Below are positions 8,186 through 15,883 of a DNA stretch of 64,000 nt, in pieces. The stretch lies in the NCBI GenBank assembly GCA_035552155.1, contig DASZLX010000027.1, positions 1 through 64,000 of the forward strand, given 5' to 3'. Position numbers and translations under genes: made by a program. Position 1 is the first letter of the stretch, and each line of letters begins with the position of its first letter. Source of the stretch: DASXHY01 sp035552155 (GTDB lineage: Bacteria; Verrucomicrobiota; Verrucomicrobiia; Limisphaerales; DASXHY01). The notes below the pieces were generated by a model. The model was not told the DNA's origin. It worked only from the letters and a program-made list of their open reading frames with translations, and searched no databases.

Positions 8186-10348
8186 ATGAGGCTTAACCGA
8201 ATGAAAAAATATCTCGCCTGCGTGGCCGCTCTGGTTTTGATGTGGGCTGCGGGATCCCGGGCGGACACGACGGTCACCAATAATACGGCCGACGCTTTCG
8301 CCGTAGCGCTGGCGCAGACCGTGACGAATGGCGGCGGGACGATCGTGGTGACCTCGCCGATTATCATCAACACGACTGTGGGTTTCGACGGGGTTTCGAA
8401 TGTCGTGGTCAGCGGCGGCAGCACGAATTCTATCTTTCTCGTGCAGGGCGGAAACCTCGGGCTTACCAATTTCACCCTGGAAAATGGGCTGGGCACCAAT
8501 GGCGGGGCGATTTTCGTTTCCCCCGATGGCAGCCTGACGGTGACGAACTGCATTTTTCTCGGAAACACCGCTCGCGGTGCGGACGGCGAGTCCACGGACA
8601 CAAACGCCTTTGGCAATGGCACGCCGAACACCGGAAAAGGCGGCTCCAGGGGCGGAGCGGGTGAGCCCGGGTTTGGCGGCGCGATTCTCAGCGAGGGCGC
8701 GCTCGTGATTCTTAATTGCGGTTTTTTTACGAACAGCGCGGCGGGAGGCAGCGGCAGCGACGGCGGTGACGGCCAGGACGCCGGTATCCACGGCGGCAAT
8801 GGCGGACCGGGTGGCAATGGCGCAGCCGCTGGAGGAGGCGCTATTTATAATTTGGGCCCGCTGGTCTGCGTGAATTCGAGTTTTGAGGGGAACACGGCTG
8901 AAGGCGGCAGTGGTGGCGCCGGTGGTGCGGGGGGCGCCGGTTTCATTGCCGGGACTGCCGCGCACGGTGGTGTGGCGGGAGGCGCGGCGGGCGGGGGCCT
9001 TTACAATGCCAACACGAACGTTGTGATTTTGAATTGCACCTTCGCGAATAACATCAGCGAGGGAGGCAATGGCACGGATGGCGGCACCAGTTCCGGCCGC
9101 AACGGACTGGTGGGTTACCCTGGCGGCAGCGCCCTGGGGGCCGGGATCGACAACGACGGCTCTTTGGGCGCGACGAATTGCACTTTCTTTGAGAACAACG
9201 TGGTGGGCGGCACGGGCGGCACGGGCGGCACGGGGGCGCGCGGCGGGACGGGCGGCAATGGCGGGAGGGCCATCGGCGGGGGGCTTTATAACGCGGGGAG
9301 CGTCTCGCTGGTGAATTGCACGTTTTCCAAGGGTTCGGCAGTCGGCGGCACGAATGGTGTGGCCGGGTCCGGTGTGGCGGCGGGGCGGGATGGCAGCCGC
9401 GGGACCAGTTCCGGTGGCAATATTGCAAATGTGGCGAAGAAAAAGAACGGTTCGCTCTTTTTAATGAACTCAATCGTGGCGGCCAGCGCTTCGGGCAGCA
9501 GCAGTTCCGGCGCGATCGTGGACGGCGGCTTTAACATCAGCGCGGACAAGAGCATTGCCTTCAAGAAGAAGGGCACCAGCAGGGCGAAGCTTAATCCGTT
9601 AATTGGCGACCTGGCGGACAACGGCGGTCCCACGGAAACGATCGCGCTGGCGACGAACAGCCCGGCGGTGGATCAGATCGATCCGAGCAGTGCGCCGGAC
9701 CTGGACCAGCGCGGCGTGGCGCGCCCGCAATTTGTCTTCACGAATTTGAGCGACATTGGCGCGTACGAACTGGACAAGAATTCGGCCAGGATTCTCGCGC
9801 AGCCGCAGGACACGAATGCCATCATCGGCAGCAACGTGACCATCAGCGTCACGGCTGCCGGCGCCGAGCCGTTGTTCTACCAGTGGTTTTTCAATGGCGT
9901 AATTGCGGCCGGACTTACAAACAGTTCGGTGGTGATTACCAATGTGCAGACGAATAACGCGGGGAATTTTCGGGTGGTGGTCAGCAACTCCTTCAATTCC
10001 GTCACCAGCCGCACGGCCGTCCTGACGGTGAGCAGCATCACGAATTCCGCGCCGATTATTACGCAAGAACCGCAGCCGCAGACGGTCCTGGCTGGAGACA
10101 CGGCAACGCTCAGTGTTATCGCCACGGGCAGCGCACCGTTGTTCTATCAATGGGTATTCCAGGTATCGAGCACTACGGCCACTAATATTTCGGGAGGGAC
10201 CAATTCCCTTCTCTCAATCACGAATGTGCAAGCGCAGATGAATTTTGCGGTGATTATCACGAATAGTTTCGGGGCAACGAACAGTCCGTTTGTCACGGTG
10301 TTTGTCACAAATAGTCCCACAGGGCCGGGGGGACCGCCTTTTCCGTAA
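8186..10348 (+). CDS. Secreted beta-helix protein with choice-of-anchor Q and two Ig-like domains
   Basis: A 720-aa exported protein. A signal peptide (MKKYLACVAALVLMWAAGSRA, from the internal ATG at 8201) is followed by a Gly/Asn-rich right-handed beta-helix with recurring GGAIYN / GGGLYN and NCTF..N units, like the Pmp repeats of chlamydial surface proteins. Around 469-525 (NPLIGDLADNGGPTE ... DIGAYEL) is the choice-of-anchor Q signature. Two Ig-like domains follow (about 535-615 and 625-710), each with PLFYQW. The tail ends in a short GPGGPPFP. It is probably a cell-surface or secreted adhesin-type protein and could be a substrate of the upstream secretin, though that is only proximity. 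The start could be 8186 or 8201. Confidence 0.8.
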   Translation: MRLNRMKKYLACVAALVLMWAAGSRADTTVTNNTADAFAVALAQTVTNGGGTIVVTSPIIINTTVGFDGVSNVVVSGGSTNSIFLVQGGNLGLTNFTLENGLGTNGGAIFVSPDGSLTVTNCIFLGNTARGADGESTDTNAFGNGTPNTGKGGSRGGAGEPGFGGAILSEGALVILNCGFFTNSAAGGSGSDGGDGQDAGIHGGNGGPGGNGAAAGGGAIYNLGPLVCVNSSFEGNTAEGGSGGAGGAGGAGFIAGTAAHGGVAGGAAGGGLYNANTNVVILNCTFANNISEGGNGTDGGTSSGRNGLVGYPGGSALGAGIDNDGSLGATNCTFFENNVVGGTGGTGGTGARGGTGGNGGRAIGGGLYNAGSVSLVNCTFSKGSAVGGTNGVAGSGVAAGRDGSRGTSSGGNIANVAKKKNGSLFLMNSIVAASASGSSSSGAIVDGGFNISADKSIAFKKKGTSRAKLNPLIGDLADNGGPTETIALATNSPAVDQIDPSSAPDLDQRGVARPQFVFTNLSDIGAYELDKNSARILAQPQDTNAIIGSNVTISVTAAGAEPLFYQWFFNGVIAAGLTNSSVVITNVQTNNAGNFRVVVSNSFNSVTSRTAVLTVSSITNSAPIITQEPQPQTVLAGDTATLSVIATGSAPLFYQWVFQVSSTTATNISGGTNSLLSITNVQAQMNFAVIITNSFGATNSPFVTVFVTNSPTGPGGPPFP

Positions 10349-10357
10349 AGTCAGTCC

Positions 10358-10480
10358 TGGATGGGGTGTCCGACAAAAATGACTGCTTCCCTCGAAAGGC
10401 AGGGCGCCTAACTTCTTCGTGCGCGCCGTTATAACTGCAACGGAAACGGCGCGCACGGAGTGACGCGCCCCACCATCCAA
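10358..10480. repeat. Inverted-repeat element between genes
   Basis: A 12-bp perfect palindrome, GTGCGCGCCGTT (10419-10430) and AACGGCGCGCAC (10445-10456), sits inside weaker outer arms (GGATGGGGTG near 10359 against CCCACCATCC near 10469-10478). The 23-bp stretch 10447-10469 matches 13888-13910 at 20 positions, so it belongs to a repeat family. It lies in the convergent gap between the beta-helix gene and the minus-strand peptidase gene and may also stop transcription. Confidence 0.5.
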
Positions 10481-10529
10481 ACATTTTGTGGCGGCTAATG
10501 AAAAAAAGTCCGCCTCGTGACCTCGGCGG

Positions 10530-11675
10530 CTACGAAGGGGGTCCGTTTCCCTTGGCGAGATTGCGGAGGGATTGATGGCGCTGGTCCTTGTCCATTTTGG
10601 ACAGGCGCTCGACTGCCTGGTAAAATTTTTCCATGTTGCCGTCGTTCAGATCCAGCAGCCGTTTAAAGGCCGGAAGGAAATCATAGTAGTTGGCAATGGT
10701 GTTGAGCTGGGCATTGTTCAATTCACGGGCGAACCATTCGTCGTAGCCGCGGTAACCGCCCCAACCGGTTTTGAGTTGTTCGTATTTGGCGCGCAGTTCC
10801 GCGAAGACCCGCTGCTTTTGCTCCTTCAATTGCGCCGGCGGCAACGGCGGGATTTTCGCGGCTTTGACTTTTCCATCCTTGTCGAGGGTATCGCCGTAAA
10901 CTTTTTCCAATTGCTCGCGCGTGCTCATGATGAGGTGGACGAATTGGTCGTTGCGGCGCAGGGCCACGGCGTATTTTTCCAACAGATTGGTTTTGCCGGA
11001 GGCGCGCAGCCAGCGCCGGGCGCCTTCCTGGCCGACGGTGGTGGCGTACGCTTCATTGAAGTCCGTGTCGCCGCGCGCAAAAACGCGTCGATGGCCGAGC
11101 TCGTGGAAAATGACTTCCGCCAGTTCCGGTTCGCTGAGATCGATGAACGTGTTCAGGACGGGATCCTTGAACCAGCCGAGCGTGGAATAAGCTTCGACGC
11201 CGTCCACGTAAACGTCGTCGTCTTTCCGGGCGATGCGCCCGGCGTAATTGGTCGCGCCGTGTTCCGAAAAATAACCGCGATATTCGAGACTGCCCACGAG
11301 CGGATACCACCACGTGCGTGGCTGGAGGGAAAATTGCGGGGTGGCCTGCACGTTCCAGACGACGTAGGGGCGGTGGACGTCCACGTATTTAAGATAGTTT
11401 CCATCCACCGGCAGTTTGAGCTGGTCCCGGGCGAAGTCGCGAAGCTGGGCGACGAGTTTCAATTGTTCGCGCAGCGCCACGGGTGTTTGCGGGTCGGCGA
11501 TGACTTTATCGATGGATTTTTTGTGGGCAAAAATCTGGTATTGGCCTTTGGCGGCTTGCGCATAAAAGCCGATGGTCTGGCAGCCGGAAACGGCCAGCAC
11601 CGTCGCCGTCAGCAGTACGGCCAGCAGGCATTTGCGGCGGCGGATAATTTTTGAAACGCGATTCATCCCGGTCAA
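10530..11675 (-). CDS. Putative zinc aminopeptidase lipoprotein (COG4324-like)
   Basis: A 381-aa exported protein. A basic N-terminus (RRRK), a hydrophobic stretch and a lipobox VSGC with C32 indicate a lipoprotein signal peptide. The zinc-protease motif HELGH is at 191-195 and the downstream glutamate in NEAYA (E208) would be the third metal ligand. The segment SLEYRGYFSE and the overall length fit the predicted-aminopeptidase family (Pfam Aminopep, PF10023). The role in the cell is not known; envelope peptide turnover is a reasonable guess. ATG at 11666 is an alternative start three codons in. It is convergent with the beta-helix gene and followed at a distance by the response regulator on the same strand. 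Confidence 0.8.
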   Translation of the reverse strand: MTGMNRVSKIIRRRKCLLAVLLTATVLAVSGCQTIGFYAQAAKGQYQIFAHKKSIDKVIADPQTPVALREQLKLVAQLRDFARDQLKLPVDGNYLKYVDVHRPYVVWNVQATPQFSLQPRTWWYPLVGSLEYRGYFSEHGATNYAGRIARKDDDVYVDGVEAYSTLGWFKDPVLNTFIDLSEPELAEVIFHELGHRRVFARGDTDFNEAYATTVGQEGARRWLRASGKTNLLEKYAVALRRNDQFVHLIMSTREQLEKVYGDTLDKDGKVKAAKIPPLPPAQLKEQKQRVFAELRAKYEQLKTGWGGYRGYDEWFARELNNAQLNTIANYYDFLPAFKRLLDLNDGNMEKFYQAVERLSKMDKDQRHQSLRNLAKGNGPPS

Positions 11676-11754
11676 CTTGGCAAAATTCCCTCCAAAGAGG
11701 CGAGGAAAACCATTCCCTCACGTCGGCTGCGGCGAACGAATGTGTCGAAGTGAG

Positions 11755-12210
11755 TTATCTTACCGCCTCCAGGCCGGGTTTGGCGCATTCGAGGCCCCAA
11801 TAATGAGTGATGGATTCGAAAAGATGTTCCACGGCCCGGAAGTTGACGGGCTTGACCATGTAGGCGTTCGCACCGAGTTCATAGGCGCGGTCGATGTCTT
11901 CCGGCCGGTCGGAGGAGGAGACAATCACGACCGGAATTCGCCGCAGGGTGCTGTCATGTTTGATCCATTCGAGAACGTCAAAGCCGGTCATGCGCGGCAT
12001 CTTGATGTCCATGACGATCAATTTGGGAACCGGGTAGGTATCGCGGTCGGCGTATTTGCCGTGACCGCTCAAATAGTGCGTGGCCTCCTCGCCGTCGGTG
12101 ACGACCTGGAGAGGATTTTGCAGATGCACCATTTTGAAGGCGCGTTTAACGAGGAAGATGTCATTCAAGTCATCTTCCACCAGCAGGACCGTAAAATCTT
12201 TGATTTCCAT
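11755..12210 (-). CDS. Single-domain response regulator (Rcp1/CheY type)
   Basis: A 151-aa protein that is only a receiver domain. Acidic pocket E12-D13-D14 (LLVEDD), phospho-acceptor D68 (IVMDIKMP), switch Ser/Thr at SSS 98-100 and K120 (VKP) are all present. The long alpha2-beta3 region (YLSGHGKYADRDTYPVP) is typical of Rcp1-like regulators that partner bacteriophytochromes or hybrid kinases. No DNA-binding output domain and no kinase gene lie nearby, so it probably acts by protein-protein contact or in a phosphorelay with an unlinked kinase. It is transcribed divergently from kdsA across a 215-bp gap. Confidence 0.9.
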   Translation of the reverse strand: MEIKDFTVLLVEDDLNDIFLVKRAFKMVHLQNPLQVVTDGEEATHYLSGHGKYADRDTYPVPKLIVMDIKMPRMTGFDVLEWIKHDSTLRRIPVVIVSSSDRPEDIDRAYELGANAYMVKPVNFRAVEHLFESITHYWGLECAKPGLEAVR

Positions 12211-12292
12211 AATGTGTCCTTGTAATCACGCAAATGTAACCATGCATGAGAAAAAAGCTGCGTGGTAACAAACCCCATGGCAGACCATTGAT

Positions 12293-12317
12293 GATTTACG
12301 ATTGGCGATTTACGATT
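12293..12317. repeat. Short direct repeat in intergenic spacer
   Basis: GATTTACGATT occurs at 12293-12303 and again at 12307-12317, in the gap between the response regulator and kdsA. It is one of several word-like intergenic repeats in this window. No function is evident. Confidence 0.4.
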
Positions 12318-12425
12318 CAGCGGTCGCGGTTGCTGCGGCTGGCTTTCAGCACAGCCGCGCCCCGGTGTTGGCAAATCCTAAATCGCGCCGTTTACTTTCG
12401 CGGCGGTGACTGTTAAAAACTGACC

Positions 12426-13253
12426 GTGCTTAATGATTCTGGCATCTGGAAATCCTTCAACGCGCCGGCCCGATTCAGCCTGATTGCGGGGCCGTGCGTC
12501 ATTGAAAACGAAAAGCTTTGTTTGCAGGTCGGTGCGTCGTTGAAAAAAACGTGCGATAAGCTCGGCATTTTTTTTGTGTTCAAGGCGAGCTATGACAAGG
12601 CGAACCGCACCAGCGGAAAATCCTTTCGCGGACCGGGGATGGAAGCGGGCTTGCAGACGCTGGCGAAGGTGGGGAAAGAAATCGGCGTGCCGGTGCTGAC
12701 GGACGTGCATACGGAGACGCAGGTGAGCGCGGCGGCGGAGGTGGCGGATGTGCTGCAAATTCCGGCGTTCCTGTGCCGGCAGACGGATTTGATCGATGCG
12801 GCGGTGCGGACCGGGAAAATTGTGAATTTGAAAAAGGGACAGTTTCTGTCGCCCAAAGAGATGGGCCAGGTGGTGGACAAGGCGCGGAGCGCCGGGGCGA
12901 AAAAGCTGCTGGTCACCGAGCGCGGCACGACTTTTGGCTATAATAATCTCGTGGCGGACATGCGGTCGATTCCCATCATGCGGGGGTTTGGTTTTCCGGT
13001 GATTTTTGACGCGACGCACTCGGTGCAATTGCCGGGCGGCGGCGGGGATAAATCGTCCGGCCAACGGGAATTTGCGCCAGTGCTGGCCCGGTGCGCGGTG
13101 GCCGCGGGAGCGAACGGTGTTTTCATTGAAACGCATCCCGAGCCGGACCGGGCCTTGAGCGACGGGCCGAACATGATTCCGCTGGCCGAGATGCCGCGGT
13201 TGCTGGCGGACCTGTTGAAGGTGTGGAAGGTGACGCGCGATTTTAACTCATGA
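12426..13253 (+). CDS. kdsA: 3-deoxy-8-phosphooctulonate synthase (KDO-8-P synthase)
   Basis: A 275-aa enzyme condensing phosphoenolpyruvate with arabinose-5-phosphate, the first committed step to KDO of lipopolysaccharide. Motifs: AGPCVIE (C24), KASYDKANRTS, TDVHTE, IPAFLCRQTDL, GTTFGYNNLV, DATHSVQLPGG (H198), FIETHPEP (E235) and LSDG (D246). The set C24/H198/E235/D246 corresponds to the metal ligands of the Aquifex-type metal-dependent class; E. coli KdsA has Asn in place of the Cys. GTG 12426 is the likely start because an in-frame stop lies just upstream. kdsC follows 76 bp later. Confidence 0.93.
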   Translation: MLNDSGIWKSFNAPARFSLIAGPCVIENEKLCLQVGASLKKTCDKLGIFFVFKASYDKANRTSGKSFRGPGMEAGLQTLAKVGKEIGVPVLTDVHTETQVSAAAEVADVLQIPAFLCRQTDLIDAAVRTGKIVNLKKGQFLSPKEMGQVVDKARSAGAKKLLVTERGTTFGYNNLVADMRSIPIMRGFGFPVIFDATHSVQLPGGGGDKSSGQREFAPVLARCAVAAGANGVFIETHPEPDRALSDGPNMIPLAEMPRLLADLLKVWKVTRDFNS

Positions 13254-13329
13254 AGATGGAAGGTGGAAATCGAGCGCGGGATTATTTGCTTACTCGATCC
13301 TCTGTCCTTAACTGCATTTGAAAAATACC

Positions 13330-13863
13330 ATGCCGGAAAAACGACCTGCGCTGCTTAAGAAACTGAAGGCTGTCAAATTGTTCCTCTGCGATGTGGACGG
13401 GGTGATGACGGATGGGGCGGTTTACATGGGCGGGGGCACAGAGATAAAGCGGTTTAACATTCGCGACGGGCTGGGGCTGAAATTTTTGCAGCGGCACGGA
13501 ATCAAGGTGGGCTGGGTTTCCCGGCGACCCTCGGCGGCGACGCAGCAACGGGCGGATGATTTGAAGATCAATTTTGTCGTGCAACATGACGGCGGAAAAA
13601 TTGAGGGTGTGGAGGCGATTTTACGTCAAACCGGGATGACGTGGGCGGATGTTTGCTATGTCGGGGATGATGTGGTGGACATCGGCGTCCTGGACCGGGC
13701 GGGCCTGGCCGTGGCAGTGGGCGATGGCGTGGCGGAGGCAAAAGCCGCGGCGGATTATGTCACGAAAGCGCATGGCGGAAATGGCGCGATCCGCGAGATT
13801 GTGGAGATGATTTTGAAGGCGCAGAACAAGTGGAAGCCGGTCGTGTCCGAGTATGCGAATTGA
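13330..13863 (+). CDS. kdsC: 3-deoxy-D-manno-octulosonate 8-phosphate phosphatase
   Basis: A 177-aa HAD-superfamily phosphatase that removes phosphate from KDO-8-P. The nucleophile motif is LFLCDVDGVMTDG near residues 18-30, followed by the KdsC-type stretch FNIRDGLGLKFLQ and the Mg-binding YVGDDVVDIGVL. The second HAD motif reads WVSRRPS where many KdsC have ITGR, still keeping Ser and Arg. No cap domain, as usual for this tetrameric family. ATG 13330 fits family length; a TTG 12 bases earlier is less likely. Its end overlaps the lptC-like gene by 11 bases. Confidence 0.9.
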   Translation: MPEKRPALLKKLKAVKLFLCDVDGVMTDGAVYMGGGTEIKRFNIRDGLGLKFLQRHGIKVGWVSRRPSAATQQRADDLKINFVVQHDGGKIEGVEAILRQTGMTWADVCYVGDDVVDIGVLDRAGLAVAVGDGVAEAKAAADYVTKAHGGNGAIREIVEMILKAQNKWKPVVSEYAN

Positions 13864-14365
13864 GCGAAAAGAAAACCGGCGGCGGAGCGGCGCGCACCGA
13901 GTGGCCCGCCCTGCCAGCGTGGTTAAATTCGCTTTGCCGGGGACGCTTTGTTTTTTGGTCGGGCTGGCCCTGGCGGCGGACCCGAAGCCGCCTCCGCCCA
14001 GCACCGTGAAGGGCTTTCAGGCGCCGCTTGAGTATTTTGAGCCGCCGCATGAGTTGCAAATCAAGTCGTTCCTGGAAGGCGCGCAGGCCGATCCGGGGGC
14101 GGATGGTGTCATTATCATTCAAGATGCGAAGCTGCAGACTTATCGCGAAGATGGCGGGAAGGAAATGACGGTGAAGGCGCCGCAGTGTGCTTTTGATTCG
14201 CGCCAGTATACCGTGAGTTCAGCCGGGCCGTTCCAGATGCAAACCTCGAACGTGACGGTCCAGGGTGTGGGTTTTTTTTGGAAGCAAACCAATTCCGAGC
14301 TGCTGATTTCGAACCAGCAGGTCACGACGGTCACCGGTCAAATGACTAATTCATTTACACCATGA
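13853..14365 (+). CDS. LptC-like LPS-export protein
   Basis: A 170-aa exported protein carrying a beta-rich domain with the pattern of LptC/LptA proteins (for example VKGFQAPLEYFEPPHELQ, then IIIQDAKLQTYREDGGKEM). By position between kdsC and an OstA-type gene it should be the periplasmic/inner-membrane bridge passing LPS from the ABC transporter to LptA. The first ~22 residues (RRSGAHRVARPAS) are encoded by DNA resembling the repeat at 10447-10469, so translation may really begin at GTG 13919, which would give a clean signal peptide ending LALAA-D. The stop overlaps the next ATG by four bases. Assignment is by context and fold pattern. Confidence 0.7.
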   Translation: MRIERKENRRRSGAHRVARPASVVKFALPGTLCFLVGLALAADPKPPPPSTVKGFQAPLEYFEPPHELQIKSFLEGAQADPGADGVIIIQDAKLQTYREDGGKEMTVKAPQCAFDSRQYTVSSAGPFQMQTSNVTVQGVGFFWKQTNSELLISNQQVTTVTGQMTNSFTP

Positions 14366-14973
14366 GAGTCCTTTTTGTTCTATGCGCGGGATTGGTGGCG
14401 GCGGTGGCCCTGGCGGCGGAGACGAGTTCCCAGCCTTCCACGCCGACCCAATCGCCGGCGTTGGTGGGCACGGCCACCAATGGTCCGACGGTCATTCAAT
14501 CCGATGCCGGCCAGTTTTTCCTGAGGTCCAACGTGTTCGTTTATCGGGGCCACGTGCGCGTGGATAATCCGCAAATGAAACTGACCTGCCTATTGTTGAC
14601 AGTGGAGGCGCCGAAGGTGGCTACCGGCAAATTCAATCGCGCGACGGCGGAAACCAACGTGGTGATCGATTGGACGGATGACAAGGGGCCGAACCATGCC
14701 ACTTCGGACCAGGCGGTTTATACTTATGTTCTTACGAATACCGCCGAGCCGCCGGTGGAGCATTGGGAAACCAACGTCTTCGTGGTCCTGACGGGAAATC
14801 CGGTGGTGACGAACGTCGATGGCACGTATCGGGCCGATCCGATTGTTTGGAACCGAATCACGGATGTCATTACGAGCACAAATGGTTTGGTGATGGATGT
14901 AAATCCGCGCCAGACCAACACCTCCGGCATGTTTGAAACCGCGCCGCCGAAAACGGGCGCGCCCCCGAAATGA
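14362..14973 (+). CDS. lptA: LptA/OstA-like periplasmic LPS transport protein
   Basis: A 203-aa protein with a signal peptide (MRVLFVLCAGLVAAVALAA) and an OstA-type beta-jellyroll: SDAGQFFLRSNVFVYRGHVRVDNPQMKLTC resembles the start of LptA, where short strands carry LPS lipid A. The middle (ATSDQAVYTY) and the repeat VVTNVDGTYRAD fit the same fold. A flexible Pro/Thr-rich C-terminus follows. It overlaps the gene before it and the ABC ATPase after it by four bases each, so the three Lpt genes are coupled. Confidence 0.8.
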   Translation: MRVLFVLCAGLVAAVALAAETSSQPSTPTQSPALVGTATNGPTVIQSDAGQFFLRSNVFVYRGHVRVDNPQMKLTCLLLTVEAPKVATGKFNRATAETNVVIDWTDDKGPNHATSDQAVYTYVLTNTAEPPVEHWETNVFVVLTGNPVVTNVDGTYRADPIVWNRITDVITSTNGLVMDVNPRQTNTSGMFETAPPKTGAPPK

Positions 14974-15764
14974 GCGAATCCGAAACCAGGCCGCAATTGA
15001 AAAAAACACCGCAAGAATCCGCGGTTGCTGTTGGCGTTACTGACCTGTTGCTCTCCACCGACAAACTGGTGAAAGCTTACAACCAGCGCCGGGTGGTGGA
15101 CGGCGTTTCGGTGGGTGTTTCGGCGGGGCAAATTGTGGGCTTGCTCGGCCCGAATGGCGCGGGCAAGACAACGACCTTCAACATGGTGGTCGGAATCGTG
15201 AAGCCGGATCAAGGCCGGGTGCAATTCGAGAAGCACAATATCACCCGGCTGCCGATGCACAAACGAGCGCGGCTGGGGATTGGTTATCTGACGCAGGAGC
15301 CGTCCATTTTTCGCAAGCTGACGGTGGAGCAGAATATCCTGGCGATTTTGGAGACGTGCAAAGTCAGTTCGCAGGAGCGCGCGGTGCGGCTGAAATATTT
15401 GCTCGGTGAACTTGATTTGACGCCGCTGGCAAAGAGCAAGGCGTATACGCTGAGCGGCGGCGAAAAGCGGCGGCTGGAAATCACCCGCGCATTGGTCACA
15501 AGCCCGAAGTTGCTGTTGCTGGATGAGCCGTTCAGCGGGATTGATCCCATTGCCGTTTACGAGGTGCAAAAAATCATCCGGCGATTGAAGGAGCGCGGGC
15601 TGGGCATTTTAATCACCGACCACAATGTGCGCGAGACGTTGAAACTGGTGGACCGCGCGTATTTGATTCACAAGGGCGAAGTGGTTTACGAAGGCGGCGG
15701 CCCGGAAATGATCAATGACCCGAAGGCGCGCGAGATTTACCTGGGGCCGGAGTTTAATATGTGA
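14970..15764 (+). CDS. lptB: LPS export ABC transporter ATP-binding protein
   Basis: A 264-aa cytoplasmic ATPase of the LptB2FG exporter. Walker A GPNGAGKTT at 60-68, Q-loop TQEPS, signature LSGGEKRR, Walker B LLLLDEPFSGIDP and the switch His in ITDHNVRE are all present. The pattern YLTQEPSIFRKLTVEQNI is characteristic of LptB. It has about 28 extra residues at the N-terminus compared with E. coli LptB. lptF/lptG are not in this window. Order kdsC-lptC-lptA-lptB matches the proteobacterial cluster. Confidence 0.93.
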   Translation: MSESETRPQLKKTPQESAVAVGVTDLLLSTDKLVKAYNQRRVVDGVSVGVSAGQIVGLLGPNGAGKTTTFNMVVGIVKPDQGRVQFEKHNITRLPMHKRARLGIGYLTQEPSIFRKLTVEQNILAILETCKVSSQERAVRLKYLLGELDLTPLAKSKAYTLSGGEKRRLEITRALVTSPKLLLLDEPFSGIDPIAVYEVQKIIRRLKERGLGILITDHNVRETLKLVDRAYLIHKGEVVYEGGGPEMINDPKAREIYLGPEFNM

Positions 15765-15775
15765 GTTGGTTAAAT

Positions 15776-15868
15776 GGGTTAAATCAGTTAATGGTTAAAC
15801 CGGATGACGCGCCGCCACGAATGCATTGACTCATTTAACCCGTTTAATTTATTTAACTGATTCAACCC
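15776..15868. repeat. Long stem-loop in the lptB-hprK spacer
   Basis: Arms GGGTTAAATCAGTTAA (15776-15791) and TTAACTGATTCAACCC (15853-15868) pair at 15 of 16 positions, enclosing further TTAA-rich sequence (ATTTAACCCGTTTAAT) that also resembles the arms. The structure fills the 119-bp gap before hprK and may separate or tune the two transcripts. No T-tract follows. Confidence 0.5.
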
Positions 15869-15883
15869 AGAAAACGAAAACCC

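Noticed and set aside
9060..9420. Short tandem GGCACGGGCGGCACGGGC-like repeats resembling a CRISPR or VNTR
   Set aside because: They lie in frame within the beta-helix gene and encode Gly-rich turns; there are no regular spacers and no cas genes.
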